From Croceicoccus gelatinilyticus (GTDB lineage Bacteria; Pseudomonadota; Alphaproteobacteria; Sphingomonadales; Sphingomonadaceae), in the NCBI RefSeq assembly GCF_018398395.1, contig NZ_JAHCBF010000006.1, forward strand, positions 1 through 64,000: DNA of 64,000 nt. The letters run 5' to 3'. This document shows positions 43,360 to 51,541 of the stretch, in pieces; position 1 is the first letter of the stretch; the number at the start of each line of letters is the position of its first letter. Position numbers and translations under genes: made by a program. The notes beneath the pieces are model-generated. The model saw only the letters and a list, made by a program, of their open reading frames with translations, ran no database searches and was not told the DNA's origin.

Positions 43360-44181
43360 TCAACCTTCGCGCGGTGCGGGAATACGCAGGCGATAGGTCA
43401 GGTTCACGCGCCGCGACAGCAGCAGGTAGGGCAGCCAGATCACCGATCCGATAAGCACCTTGGTCACATTCCCGTCCAGCAAGTCGCGGATCGGCTGGTG
43501 AAGCATTTCCGGCAATCCGCCGACGATAGTGAGGCGCCGGGCCAAGAACAGCTGCATGTAGATGTCGATCGCCCATGCCAGGAACAGCATGCGCGGAAAC
43601 AGCGGGTTGAGCCGTAGCGCAAAGGCAAGGCTGGTCATGTAGAAGAAGCTGGTCACGACAAGATCGACCGCCATGACCCCGAACATCGTCTGCGCCCACA
43701 ACGGGGCATTCGCGCTCATCGCCGGGACCGCGGTGAAGAACTCGAACGTGCGGATCGCGACGTTGAGAAGCAGGCCGAACACCAGCGAGGCGAGAAAACC
43801 ATAAGGGCCAAATTCGGGGCGAAGACGCGCATGTTCGGGATCGACCCGGTGCCAGTTTCCAACAATCGCGAAACGGTGCCTCACGCGAAATCCGCGGCCA
43901 AGCGCCTTCGCTGCGCCCACGCCGACAAGGTAGCCCAGCACCGGCGCGACCGCGATGATGGCATATCCGATGATCATGGCCCAGGCATCGCCCAGCACGT
44001 TGATCGCCGCGGCAGGATCGGAAAGGCGAAGCACGGTGAGGACGCCGACGATGGCCAGCCAGCCAACCGTCACCCGGAAAAGGTTCGCCTCCAGCATGTC
44101 GACGAACTTGCGACTCTGCCGCATAAGCCGCCGCCGCTGACGCGCGACAAAGCGCAGGAGGTGCTTTCGGTACGGAAACAT
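43360..44181 (-). CDS. Multi-pass membrane protein of unknown function
   Basis: A 273-residue protein. The N-terminal 30 residues are strongly basic (RKHLLRFVARQRRRLMR); about six to seven hydrophobic segments follow. No catalytic motif or family is recognised. The start ATG at 44181 is ten bases after the stop of the PAP2 gene; an earlier in-frame start would overlap that gene. The two are probably one unit, so it may act with the PAP2 enzyme on a lipid or lipid-linked phosphate, but this is only context. Confidence 0.65.
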   Translation of the reverse strand: MFPYRKHLLRFVARQRRRLMRQSRKFVDMLEANLFRVTVGWLAIVGVLTVLRLSDPAAAINVLGDAWAMIIGYAIIAVAPVLGYLVGVGAAKALGRGFRVRHRFAIVGNWHRVDPEHARLRPEFGPYGFLASLVFGLLLNVAIRTFEFFTAVPAMSANAPLWAQTMFGVMAVDLVVTSFFYMTSLAFALRLNPLFPRMLFLAWAIDIYMQLFLARRLTIVGGLPEMLHQPIRDLLDGNVTKVLIGSVIWLPYLLLSRRVNLTYRLRIPAPREG

Positions 44182-44191
44182 GGCCTTTGGC

Positions 44192-45310
44192 TTACTGTGC
44201 CGCTTGGCCTGCCTGCACGCCTTCGGGAAGATCTGGCGTTTCGGGCCTTGCGGCACGAGGCGCAGGCTGCGCCGATTGAGAGGGTGCGGCTTTCGGCTTC
44301 AGCCACAGTCCCGTCGCTTTCCAGAACAGGGCCGTGGCGGCGATGGATACTGCCCCGTCGAGCCAGTAATGCCATGCAAGATGGACCGACCCGACCCAGA
44401 TCGCTGCGACGTAGATCGCCACGATGGCTGATACCGGATTTTTCCAACCGAGGCGCGACTGGACGAGTAGCCACGTTACGAACGTCATCCCCACATGGAC
44501 AGAGGGCATCGCTGAGATGCCCTTACCGAGTTTTCCGGCGTCTTCGTCAGATATCAGCCAGTCACTAAGGACTATCGCCCTGACATTGACCTGTTCGTGA
44601 TAAGCTCGAAGTGTCTCAATCAAGGGCGCGAACCTGTCGTCGCCATAGAAGTGCTCGTAATAGACGGGCCCGGCTGACGAAAAAGCCAATGCGACGAAGT
44701 TACCGAGCACGAACCAGACAAAGAACATCGCCGCGACGGCTCGTGCCTGAAAAACGCGATCACGGGTCATCGTTGCCCATGTCACGAGAAAGGCGGATAC
44801 CGGAAACCATATTACGTAAATACGGTCGAGCACGACGGTACCTTGAACGCCAAAAACAGCATGGGTCAGACGCCAAGGGTCTTGGCCGAACAAGGTGGCT
44901 TCAATGTTGGCGATGATCGGATCGGCGTAGAAGGGTTGGATTTGGGGGATCTGTAATTTGAAGGCTGTATAAGCGCGTGCGGTCCCTGAAATGATTAATA
45001 GCAGCGCTGCGGCACGAACGAGCCAAAAGGGGTCGCGGCGCAATAATCGCAGTACAATGCGCAAGGGGCGTTCGTATCCTCGCCGCATCATTAAGGCGAC
45101 GATAGATGCCAGCCATAGGGAAAAGGGCAGCGTCATTAGCAACACTTGCTCACGCTCAAGAGTTGGCAGTTGCAAGATTTGTCTGCCATCGAGGTAGTAA
45201 GCCAGAGACGAGCAAAACAGAGCAAACGCGGAAACAAGCAGGAGTGCTGCGTCCGTTTTGCGGAAGTGAGTAGACAGCCGTCGCGTAAATGAAAGCATTC
45301 TTTCCCCCAT
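44192..45310 (-). CDS. PAP2 superfamily membrane phosphatase
   Basis: About 372 residues with some eight hydrophobic segments. The PAP2 motifs lie in GISAMPSVHVGMTF (C2 His) and GSVHLAWHYWLDG (C3 His and Asp), the layout of the PAP2_3 / inositolphosphoryl transferase-like group. The family removes or transfers phosphate on lipids. A Pro/Ala-rich tail of about 30 residues ends the protein. The start may be 45310 (GAAGG nine bases upstream) or 45298 (GGGGGA). Base composition is lower in GC towards its N-terminal half than in the surrounding genes. Confidence 0.82.
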   Translation of the reverse strand: MGERMLSFTRRLSTHFRKTDAALLLVSAFALFCSSLAYYLDGRQILQLPTLEREQVLLMTLPFSLWLASIVALMMRRGYERPLRIVLRLLRRDPFWLVRAAALLLIISGTARAYTAFKLQIPQIQPFYADPIIANIEATLFGQDPWRLTHAVFGVQGTVVLDRIYVIWFPVSAFLVTWATMTRDRVFQARAVAAMFFVWFVLGNFVALAFSSAGPVYYEHFYGDDRFAPLIETLRAYHEQVNVRAIVLSDWLISDEDAGKLGKGISAMPSVHVGMTFVTWLLVQSRLGWKNPVSAIVAIYVAAIWVGSVHLAWHYWLDGAVSIAATALFWKATGLWLKPKAAPSQSAQPAPRAARPETPDLPEGVQAGQAAQ

Positions 45311-45799
45311 GGGGGGCACCTTCGCCAAAACCGTTTTAAAGGCAAGTTACAGTTTCGGATCTTTGTTACCGAAAGCGAAAGTCCATTTTGCCGCTGCGCT
45401 TGTGAATTCACGGCCCCCGCATGATAATCTGTTCCGTATCGGTACGACTTTGCCCTCTAAATGGGCAAAAAGGTGACGAAATGGCTGTTTTCGGAGCGTT
45501 TTCTATCGGGATTCCCGCGATTCGCGGGGTCTGTGACAGAAATTAACTGCACCCGTTAGGATTGCTCCAGGATAAATATATGAAGTGAAAGCGATTTTTT
45601 TACGACTTGGTAATCAATTGACGGATCGGGTGGCGATCCGCAGATTCAAGCCATGCCGAGTGGGGGGCATCGGAAACTTCCGGGTGGGGCCTGGAATGTC
45701 TCAGATCTTCGACTTCGGTCATTTGGGTAGCCGGAAATAGAGGCCGGACCCTATGATTTGGACACGCATGACGATCATGCGAAACTGGGGAATATTACT
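45311..45799. other. 489-base non-coding region before the Tad locus
   Basis: No convincing gene. It is AT-richer than its neighbours. Contents: a perfect 6-bp hairpin (CCCGCG 45514-45519, CGCGGG 45523-45528), a T-run at about 45594-45600, and the first copy of a bipartite element (45678-45728) that is repeated before cpaB. The pilin promoter should be in the right half. Confidence 0.6.
45678..45728 (+). repeat. Bipartite upstream element, copy 1 (before flp pilin)
   Basis: TTCCGGGTGGGGCC starts at 45678 and continues with TGGAATGTCT; ATTTGGGT follows at 45721-45728. The same two blocks, 43 bases start to start, recur before cpaB. Copy 1 ends 71 bases before the pilin ATG. It is probably a shared promoter or regulator site. 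Confidence 0.75.
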
Positions 45800-46051
45800 A
45801 TGAAGACCTTCATCAAGAATTTCGTCGCTGACGAAGCCGGCGCATCGGCTGCTGAATATGCCCTGATCATCGCCGTTGTTGGCGTTGGCATCGGTGCCGC
45901 GGCTCTCGTTCTGGGTGCGAACGTTAAGCAAGCCGTCGACGGCGCTTCGACCGACGTATTCAATTGCAACACCACGGCTGCTAGCTCTGTCACTGCAACG
46001 CCGACGAGCACCGGTAGTGAGTGCGTCGGTGGCGCGGCCGCCGCTTCGTAA
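45800..46051 (+). CDS. flp: Flp/Fap type IVb pilin
   Basis: An 83-residue Flp pilin. The leader MKTFIKNFVADEAG is cut after Gly14, before ASAAEYALIIAVVGVG, which gives the conserved Glu and Tyr of type IVb pilins and the hydrophobic spine. The C-terminal 30 residues are Thr/Ser-rich with two cysteines (FNCNTT and SECVGG), which could form a disulfide; many Flp pilins are 20 or more residues shorter. ATG at 45800, with GGGG nine bases upstream. A terminator follows directly, so the pilin is a separate, probably strong transcript. Confidence 0.94.
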   Translation: MKTFIKNFVADEAGASAAEYALIIAVVGVGIGAAALVLGANVKQAVDGASTDVFNCNTTAASSVTATPTSTGSECVGGAAAAS

Positions 46052-46073
46052 TTGAGCTACTGATAGTTTAAAG

Positions 46074-46105
46074 AAAGCCCCGCCCGAAACGGCGGGGCTT
46101 TTTTT
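46074..46105 (+). terminator. Rho-independent terminator after flp pilin
   Basis: A perfect 11-bp stem (46074-46084 with 46091-46101), a six-base loop and a T-run (46099-46105). It separates the pilin transcript from cpaB. The last two T are the start of the second bipartite element. Confidence 0.92.
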
Positions 46106-46154
46106 CCGGGTGGGGCCGGAAAGTCTGTCGATATCAACATGTCCCGATTTGGGT
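46104..46154 (+). repeat. Bipartite upstream element, copy 2 (before cpaB)
   Basis: TTCCGGGTGGGGCC at 46104 with GGAAAGTCT following, then ATTTGGGT at 46147-46154. Block spacing (43 bases) equals copy 1 although one base is deleted within the first block. It ends 77 bases before the cpaB ATG. Confidence 0.75.
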
Positions 46155-46231
46155 GATTCCCTTACGAATCAAATGGTGTATGTTGGCGACGGAGCGCGAT
46201 GCTGTTAGGTTTCGCGGCCAAGGGGGGAAAT

Positions 46232-47110
46232 ATGGGTAGTCGAAACCTGATCTATATCCTGATCGCTGTCGGGCTTGGCCTCGTCGCGGTCGTACTTGCC
46301 AACTCTTACTTCTCTGGGATCGAAGAGCGGCAGGAACGTTCGGCGCAAGAGCAGCAGCTCGCGCGGATCGTCGTCGCCACCCAGCCTCTCGACTTCGGTA
46401 GTCCGCTGACGACCGAGAATATCCGACTTCAGAATTATCCGTCGAACTCCGTGCCTGTGGGTGCCTTCTTTTCGATTGAAGAGCTGCTCCAGGGCGGGCA
46501 GGTCGCGCTGCGCCCGATCGTTCCGGGTGAACCGATCCTTGCTGACAAGCTCAGTGGCCGGGCTGTCCTTTCTGCCAAGCTGCCCGACGGTATGCGCGCC
46601 ATGTCCATTCCGATCAGCGCGACGAACGCCGTGTCGGGCTTCATCCGTCCCGCCGACATCGTCGATGTGCTTCTTACCCGCAATCTGGGTGATGACGAGC
46701 AGGTTACCGAAGTGGTGATGGAGGCTGTACAGGTCCTCGCCATCGGCACGACGCAAAGTGAAAACGCAACCGAACCCGGCCTTGCCGGCACCGCGACGGT
46801 GCTTGTCGACCTGTTCGGCGCGCAGAAACTGACGCTAGCCCGCAAGATGGGCGACATGAGCCTAGTGCTGCGCAACGTCGAAAATGCCGAAGAAGGTCCT
46901 GGCGTTGCCGTAATGACACGCGACGTCAGCCCGTTCCGCAAGCGTTCGGGCGGCGGCGTAAGTCAGCAGGCTGCCGCCGCTCCCGCACCGGCCGGTCCGG
47001 CGCCGTCTGGCGGAAGAGTAGCTGCGCCGCGGCCCAGCGGGCCCAGCATGACTGTCGTCCGCGGGACGGCGGCGCAAGATTACAGCGTCGATCGTTTGGG
47101 GGGAAATTGA
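46232..47110 (+). CDS. cpaB: Flp pilus assembly protein CpaB/RcpC
   Basis: A 292-residue CpaB/RcpC protein with one N-terminal transmembrane helix (about 5-22), an SAF domain (about 45-115; VVATQPLDFG, GEPILADKLS) and the RcpC domain with ISATNAVSGFIRPADIVDVLL. It is periplasmic and supports pilus secretion. The tail is Ala/Pro/Gly-rich. ATG at 46232 with a six-G ribosome site at 46222-46227. First gene of the assembly operon. Confidence 0.94.
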   Translation: MGSRNLIYILIAVGLGLVAVVLANSYFSGIEERQERSAQEQQLARIVVATQPLDFGSPLTTENIRLQNYPSNSVPVGAFFSIEELLQGGQVALRPIVPGEPILADKLSGRAVLSAKLPDGMRAMSIPISATNAVSGFIRPADIVDVLLTRNLGDDEQVTEVVMEAVQVLAIGTTQSENATEPGLAGTATVLVDLFGAQKLTLARKMGDMSLVLRNVENAEEGPGVAVMTRDVSPFRKRSGGGVSQQAAAAPAPAGPAPSGGRVAAPRPSGPSMTVVRGTAAQDYSVDRLGGN

Positions 47111-47114
47111 TCCA

Positions 47115-48476
47115 ATGCTGAAGCAAACCATCATGGCTTGTTCGTTGGCGGCAGCGGCGCTTACCGCGCCGACCGCCCATGCGCAGGCAGACAGCGGATA
47201 CGGTCTCCATGCCGGAACGCTTGAAGTCGCCATCAACAAGAGCGAGGTCGTCACTGCGCAACGCGCAATCGCCCGCGCCATGGTTGGCAATCCCGCTATT
47301 GCCGACGTGCTGCCCGTTTCCGATCGCTCGATCTACGTGCTCGGCAAGGCGATGGGCACGACCAGCCTCACGCTTTACGATCGGGCCAACAAGGTCCTTG
47401 CCGTCATGGACGTGACTGTTGGTCCTGATGTCGACGGCATCCGTTCGGAAATCGCCTCGCTCGTGCCGGGTGAGGGCATCGATGCTCGCATTTCCGGCGG
47501 CAAGATCGTTCTTTCGGGCAGTGTTACCGATTCGGGCGTTGCCAGTCGTGCGGCTCGCATTGCGGAAGCCTTCGCGGGCGAAAACGTCGTCAACTTGCTG
47601 ACCGTTCGCGGTAGCCAGCAGGTCATGCTGGAAGTGCGCTTTGCCGAAGTGAACCGCACGGTCGGTGAGCAACTGGGCGTGCGCGGTTTCGGTATCGGCT
47701 CCGATGTCGAATTCGCCACTGGCCCGGGTGCTTCGGCCAGTTCGGATCAGGGCGGTCTCGCGGTTGACGCGGTCAGCGGTGCGTTCGGCGTGATCCACAC
47801 ACTGTTCTCGATCGGCGATCTGGACATCGATGCCTACCTCGATACGCTCGAGCGAAAAGGTATGTCGAAGACGTTGGCGGAACCGACATTGGTTGCCCTC
47901 TCGGGCCAGCCTGCCTCGTTCCTGGCTGGCGGCGAGTTCCCGATTCCTGTTTCGCAGGGTAACGGCGATGGTATCACGGTTGAATTCAAGGACTTTGGTG
48001 TCGGCCTTGCCTTCACTCCCACGGTCCTTGGTAACGGGGTCATCAATCTCGTGGTCGAGCCGGAAGTGAGCTCGCTCGATCCTTCGGCCTCGGTCACGGT
48101 CAACGGCATCGCGGTGCCTGGCCTTCAGACCCGACGCGCCAGCACGACGCTGGAATTGCGTGACGGCGAAAGCTTCGCGATCGCAGGTCTGTTGCGGCAG
48201 GATTACCAGACGACGGTGAACCAGATTCCGCTTCTGGGCTCTATTCCGATCATCGGCTCGCTGTTCCGGTCGACGAGCTTCCAGAAGGGCGAGACCGAAC
48301 TTCTGATCGTCGTGACGCCGCGCCTTGTGCGGCCGATCCGACCTGACCAGGTTCGCCTGCCGACTGATCGAGTCGAGGATCCGGACGTGCTGGACACGCT
48401 GCTCGTCGGCGATGATTATCAGCCGGTCGATTTGGCTCCGAACATGCCTGTAGGGGAGACGGGATATGAATATTAA
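47115..48476 (+). CDS. cpaC: Flp pilus secretin CpaC/RcpA
   Basis: A 453-residue secretin that forms the outer-membrane pore. Signal peptide about 1-23 (AHAQ). An N-terminal BON-like/pilus domain (VPGEGIDARISGGKIVLSGS) leads to the secretin domain with VMLEVRFAEVNR, LAGGEFPIPV and the C-terminal GLLRQDYQTTVNQIPLLGSI. The ribosome site is a six-G run at 47098-47103 inside the last codons of cpaB. It overlaps the next lipoprotein gene by 11 bases. Confidence 0.95.
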   Translation: MLKQTIMACSLAAAALTAPTAHAQADSGYGLHAGTLEVAINKSEVVTAQRAIARAMVGNPAIADVLPVSDRSIYVLGKAMGTTSLTLYDRANKVLAVMDVTVGPDVDGIRSEIASLVPGEGIDARISGGKIVLSGSVTDSGVASRAARIAEAFAGENVVNLLTVRGSQQVMLEVRFAEVNRTVGEQLGVRGFGIGSDVEFATGPGASASSDQGGLAVDAVSGAFGVIHTLFSIGDLDIDAYLDTLERKGMSKTLAEPTLVALSGQPASFLAGGEFPIPVSQGNGDGITVEFKDFGVGLAFTPTVLGNGVINLVVEPEVSSLDPSASVTVNGIAVPGLQTRRASTTLELRDGESFAIAGLLRQDYQTTVNQIPLLGSIPIIGSLFRSTSFQKGETELLIVVTPRLVRPIRPDQVRLPTDRVEDPDVLDTLLVGDDYQPVDLAPNMPVGETGYEY

Positions 48477-48747
48477 GATCGCAGGCGCATGCGCAGCTTT
48501 ACTCGCCCTTGGGGCTTGCGCGACCTATAGCAGCCCGGAAGCCGGGAAGTTCGACCCAGAGGATTTTGGCGAGGCGAACCGCATGACCTACGCGGCCATG
48601 GTAGTCGATCCTGATCCGGAGTATGATGGTCCGATGGAAGGCGACGCAGAAGTCGCCGCCGATGCCGTGACAGCCTATCGTGAAGGTGCAGTTGAAGAGC
48701 CTGAGCAGCAGACCGGCAACGGACTGAATTTTGGCGGTAATAATTAA
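48466..48747 (+). CDS. Small lipoprotein in Tad locus
   Basis: A 93-residue lipoprotein. Signal 1-18 with LALGAC, lipidated Cys. The mature part is acidic and polar (DPEDFGEANRMTY, VVDPDPEYDGPMEGDAE) and ends in Asn/Gly. It begins inside the end of cpaC. No cpaD gene is seen in this locus; this lipoprotein could take the pilotin place next to the secretin, but it is only about 75 residues after cleavage and has no CpaD motif. Confidence 0.72.
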   Translation: MNIKIAGACAALLALGACATYSSPEAGKFDPEDFGEANRMTYAAMVVDPDPEYDGPMEGDAEVAADAVTAYREGAVEEPEQQTGNGLNFGGNN

Positions 48748-48785
48748 TATGAGATCAGGAGGAAGCTGACAAAGCTTGTTTGCCA

Positions 48786-50384
48786 ATGGTGGGGAAGGCA
48801 ATTCGCAAGTTCGGGGGTGACGAAAACGGGGCAATCGCTCCGCTCTACGCCCTGTCGCTGTTCGGTCTGGTTGCCATGGCCGGCGTGGGTTTCGACTACG
48901 CCCGCGTCATGGCACTCGATTCAGAGCTGCAGAACGCTGCTGACCAAGCGGCGCTGGCGGCGGCCAGCCAGCTCGATGGGAAGACCGATTCCATCATTCG
49001 CGCGATCCAGGCAACGAACTCGACTTTCGCTTCGTCGACCAGCGATTACGTCAACATCACGCGTCTTTCGAACATCGACGACGATTCCGATGGCTCTACG
49101 CGCCCCATTACCCAGATCACATATACCTTCTGGGAAGATTACGTGGATGACGCGCCCGTCCGGGTGGTGAGCGAGCAGAGCACGGCAAGCAATGCAGCGA
49201 CAAAGGCGAAGATCGTGCAGGTCGTGATCGGCAACCGCCAAGTTCGCTATGCCCTTACACCGATCGTAGGTGCTATCGCGGGCAATGCAGGGGCCAGTGC
49301 GATGGCAACTCTCAATTCCGCGTATTGCAAGGTTCCGCCGCTGATGTTCTGCGCGCCCAACGCGAATTTCGGCGCCAAGAATTCGTCAGGTGAAACGCCA
49401 GACCGCGGCACGGGCATGATTTTCCACATGCTGCCGAACAACAAGTCGGGGCCCGATTCGGGTGATGCGGAAGACGTCGATCTGGTCCCAGGGATTTTTG
49501 GCTTTCTGGACTTTCCCTATCCGTCACCTGTGAGTGGAAGTCCCAACACCAGTCTGGGCTGGGAAGTTACCAATCCTTCCTGCACGGGTGAAAATGTCGA
49601 TTCCGAACCTGGCGTCAGAGCGCCGGAGGCTGGCGCGCTTGCGACCCGTTTCGATATCGGCAGCGATTGCACTGCGGGTGGAACGTTCTGTCCGTCCGCA
49701 AACACAACGAAGAACAGGGTCTATCGGATCAGCAACAATGTTGCTCCTGGTAGCTTCACTTGCCCTGCGAATCCGATCAGCGGGAACAAGTCCGCAACCG
49801 AGGCCAACGGTAACGGCGAAGGCTGGGTCGAAATGAGCGATCCTGATCTGGCGGGTGCTTCCAACCCTGGTTATCCGCGAGACACCAGCCATAACGGGAA
49901 TATCGGCAACAAGAACTGGAACATTGCCGGATATTTCCAGGCAAATTACGGGCCCTCGGCCACGGTCGGTTCGGTGACCGGTGGTGCACTGGACGCCACC
50001 GCCACCCGGTATGACGTCTACAAATGGCAGCGGGACAACCCGTCAAGCCTGCAACCTCGTCTGATCAAGAGTGTCGGCACCAGCAATCCCTATAAGCATT
50101 ATTGCGCCTACCCGAAGCCGATCGGCAATCTTGCCGGAACAACCTTGCCGACAACGGCACGAGATCGTCGGGTTCTGAGTATGGCGGTAGTCGACTGCAC
50201 TGGTCTGAAAGGACGGTCGCCCGTTGATATTGAGCGATACGTCGATGTCTTCTTGATGGAGCCGCCCCTGACGTCGGGGGCGGACAAGGCCTTCTATGTC
50301 GAACTTGTCGGAGAGGCGACGCCGCCGGGATCGAACAATTCATTCCAAGGCTTTTCCAAGCGCAAGGCGGTGCTGATCCGATGA
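48786..50384 (+). CDS. tadG: TadG-like Flp pilus assembly protein
   Basis: A 532-residue protein with the Tad N-terminus: FGGDENGAIAPLYALSLFGLVA, a single helix with processing-like Gly-Ala, then QNAADQAALAAASQLDG. The rest is a large periplasmic region with many Gly, Asn and Ser and about ten cysteines. A von Willebrand A domain with MIDAS, usual in TadG, is not recognisable. ATG 48786 is chosen; a strong AGGAGG lies about 23 bases upstream, so the true start might be the TTG at 48780. It overlaps tadE by four bases. Confidence 0.82.
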   Translation: MVGKAIRKFGGDENGAIAPLYALSLFGLVAMAGVGFDYARVMALDSELQNAADQAALAAASQLDGKTDSIIRAIQATNSTFASSTSDYVNITRLSNIDDDSDGSTRPITQITYTFWEDYVDDAPVRVVSEQSTASNAATKAKIVQVVIGNRQVRYALTPIVGAIAGNAGASAMATLNSAYCKVPPLMFCAPNANFGAKNSSGETPDRGTGMIFHMLPNNKSGPDSGDAEDVDLVPGIFGFLDFPYPSPVSGSPNTSLGWEVTNPSCTGENVDSEPGVRAPEAGALATRFDIGSDCTAGGTFCPSANTTKNRVYRISNNVAPGSFTCPANPISGNKSATEANGNGEGWVEMSDPDLAGASNPGYPRDTSHNGNIGNKNWNIAGYFQANYGPSATVGSVTGGALDATATRYDVYKWQRDNPSSLQPRLIKSVGTSNPYKHYCAYPKPIGNLAGTTLPTTARDRRVLSMAVVDCTGLKGRSPVDIERYVDVFLMEPPLTSGADKAFYVELVGEATPPGSNNSFQGFSKRKAVLIR

Positions 50385-50911
50385 CTTTGCGCGACTTCAT
50401 CAATGACGAGAGCGGTTCTCCCGCAGCCGAATTTGTACTCTCGCTACCCATGATCCTGCCGCTGATCTTCGTGGCGATGGAGGCTGGCAATTTCTTTTGG
50501 AGTCAGCAGAAACTAGTCGAATCCGTGCGCAACGGGGCCCGTTATGCGGCGCGCCTGAGTTATACCGAGGTCTGCAACCCCAGTGGTTCGGGCTATGCCC
50601 CCATCGCTGCAGCGCTCGAAACCAAAATCAAGAATCTGACGCGGACCGGCAACACGGCGGGGACCGGGCCTGCAGAACTTCCCGGATGGACCAACGCGCA
50701 GGTCACTGTCTCTGTTGATTGCGGTGGCTTCGTTTCGACTGGCATCTTCGATACGCTCGGAAGTGACTCCGGCGGTAATGCTCGGACCGGTGCGGTTGTC
50801 ACAGTGGCCGCGCCTAGTGTGCCCTATTTCTCGATTCTCGGCGCGTTAGGGGTGATTAACAGTTCTTATCGCCTTGCGGCCGAAAGCCATGCTCCGGTGA
50901 TCGGCGTATGA
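50381..50911 (+). CDS. tadE: TadE-like pseudopilin (copy 1)
   Basis: A 176-residue TadE family protein: leader with DESGSPAAEFVLSLPMILPL, in which Glu follows the prepilin-type cleavage after Gly, one helix, then ESVRNGARYAARLS and a periplasmic domain with two cysteines. TadE pseudopilins help pilus assembly. ATGA overlaps join it to tadG before and the next gene after. Confidence 0.88.
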   Translation: MTLRDFINDESGSPAAEFVLSLPMILPLIFVAMEAGNFFWSQQKLVESVRNGARYAARLSYTEVCNPSGSGYAPIAAALETKIKNLTRTGNTAGTGPAELPGWTNAQVTVSVDCGGFVSTGIFDTLGSDSGGNARTGAVVTVAAPSVPYFSILGALGVINSSYRLAAESHAPVIGV

Positions 50912-51540
50912 TGCGGTTCATCAAGGATATTCGCGGTGCAGGTGCTGCCGAATTCGCACTAGTCCTGCCAGCGGCTCTTCTGCTGCTGTTTGGCGTGATC
51001 GACGTGGGCCGCTATGCTTGGCAACTCAACCAGTACGAAAAGGCCGTTCAGCTTGGTGCGCGTTATGCAGTAGCTACCGATATTGTTCCTGGCGCTCTCA
51101 ACAGCGGCAGCTTTGCCGGTCAGACCTGTAATGGCGTCAACATAACAGCCGGCGACACGATCTGCGCGGAAGCGATGCAGACGATAAGTTGCAACGACAC
51201 CAGTTGCTCGTGCTCCGGCGGGTCGGGGCTGTGCTATAACGGCGACTACAACTCGGCCGCCTTCGATGCGATCGTTACCCGTATGCGGGTTGCCACCCCA
51301 CGACTGACTGATGACGACGTAATCGTCAGCTACGCGGGCAGTGGGCTTGGTTATGTCGCCGATCCGGCATTAGATGACGCCGGTCAACCGCTGGCAGACG
51401 TCGCTCCCATCGTTACCGTGACTTTAACCAACATGCGTTATCAGCCCATCACGCTGACCTTGGTCGGTGTGAATGTTCCTTATCCCAACTTCTCGTACTC
51501 GCTTACGCTCGAGGACGGGGACGGGACAGTAGCGAGTTAG
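50908..51540 (+). CDS. TadE/TadF-like pseudopilin (copy 2)
   Basis: A 210-residue TadE-type protein: IRGAGAAEFALVLPAALLLLFG with the expected Glu, one helix, then YEKAVQLGARYAV. The periplasmic part is Cys-rich (TISCNDTSCSCSGG and GLCYNGDY), more than copy 1. It starts within the tadE stop (ATGATG). It is probably the TadF counterpart. Function in the pilus is inferred from family and position. Confidence 0.85.
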   Translation: MMRFIKDIRGAGAAEFALVLPAALLLLFGVIDVGRYAWQLNQYEKAVQLGARYAVATDIVPGALNSGSFAGQTCNGVNITAGDTICAEAMQTISCNDTSCSCSGGSGLCYNGDYNSAAFDAIVTRMRVATPRLTDDDVIVSYAGSGLGYVADPALDDAGQPLADVAPIVTVTLTNMRYQPITLTLVGVNVPYPNFSYSLTLEDGDGTVAS

Positions 51541-51541
51541 G

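Noticed and set aside
45481-45546. 21-codon open frame with AGGTG before it in the gap left of the pilin
   Set aside because: Too short, no hydrophobic or other feature, and overlapped by a hairpin; could be chance.
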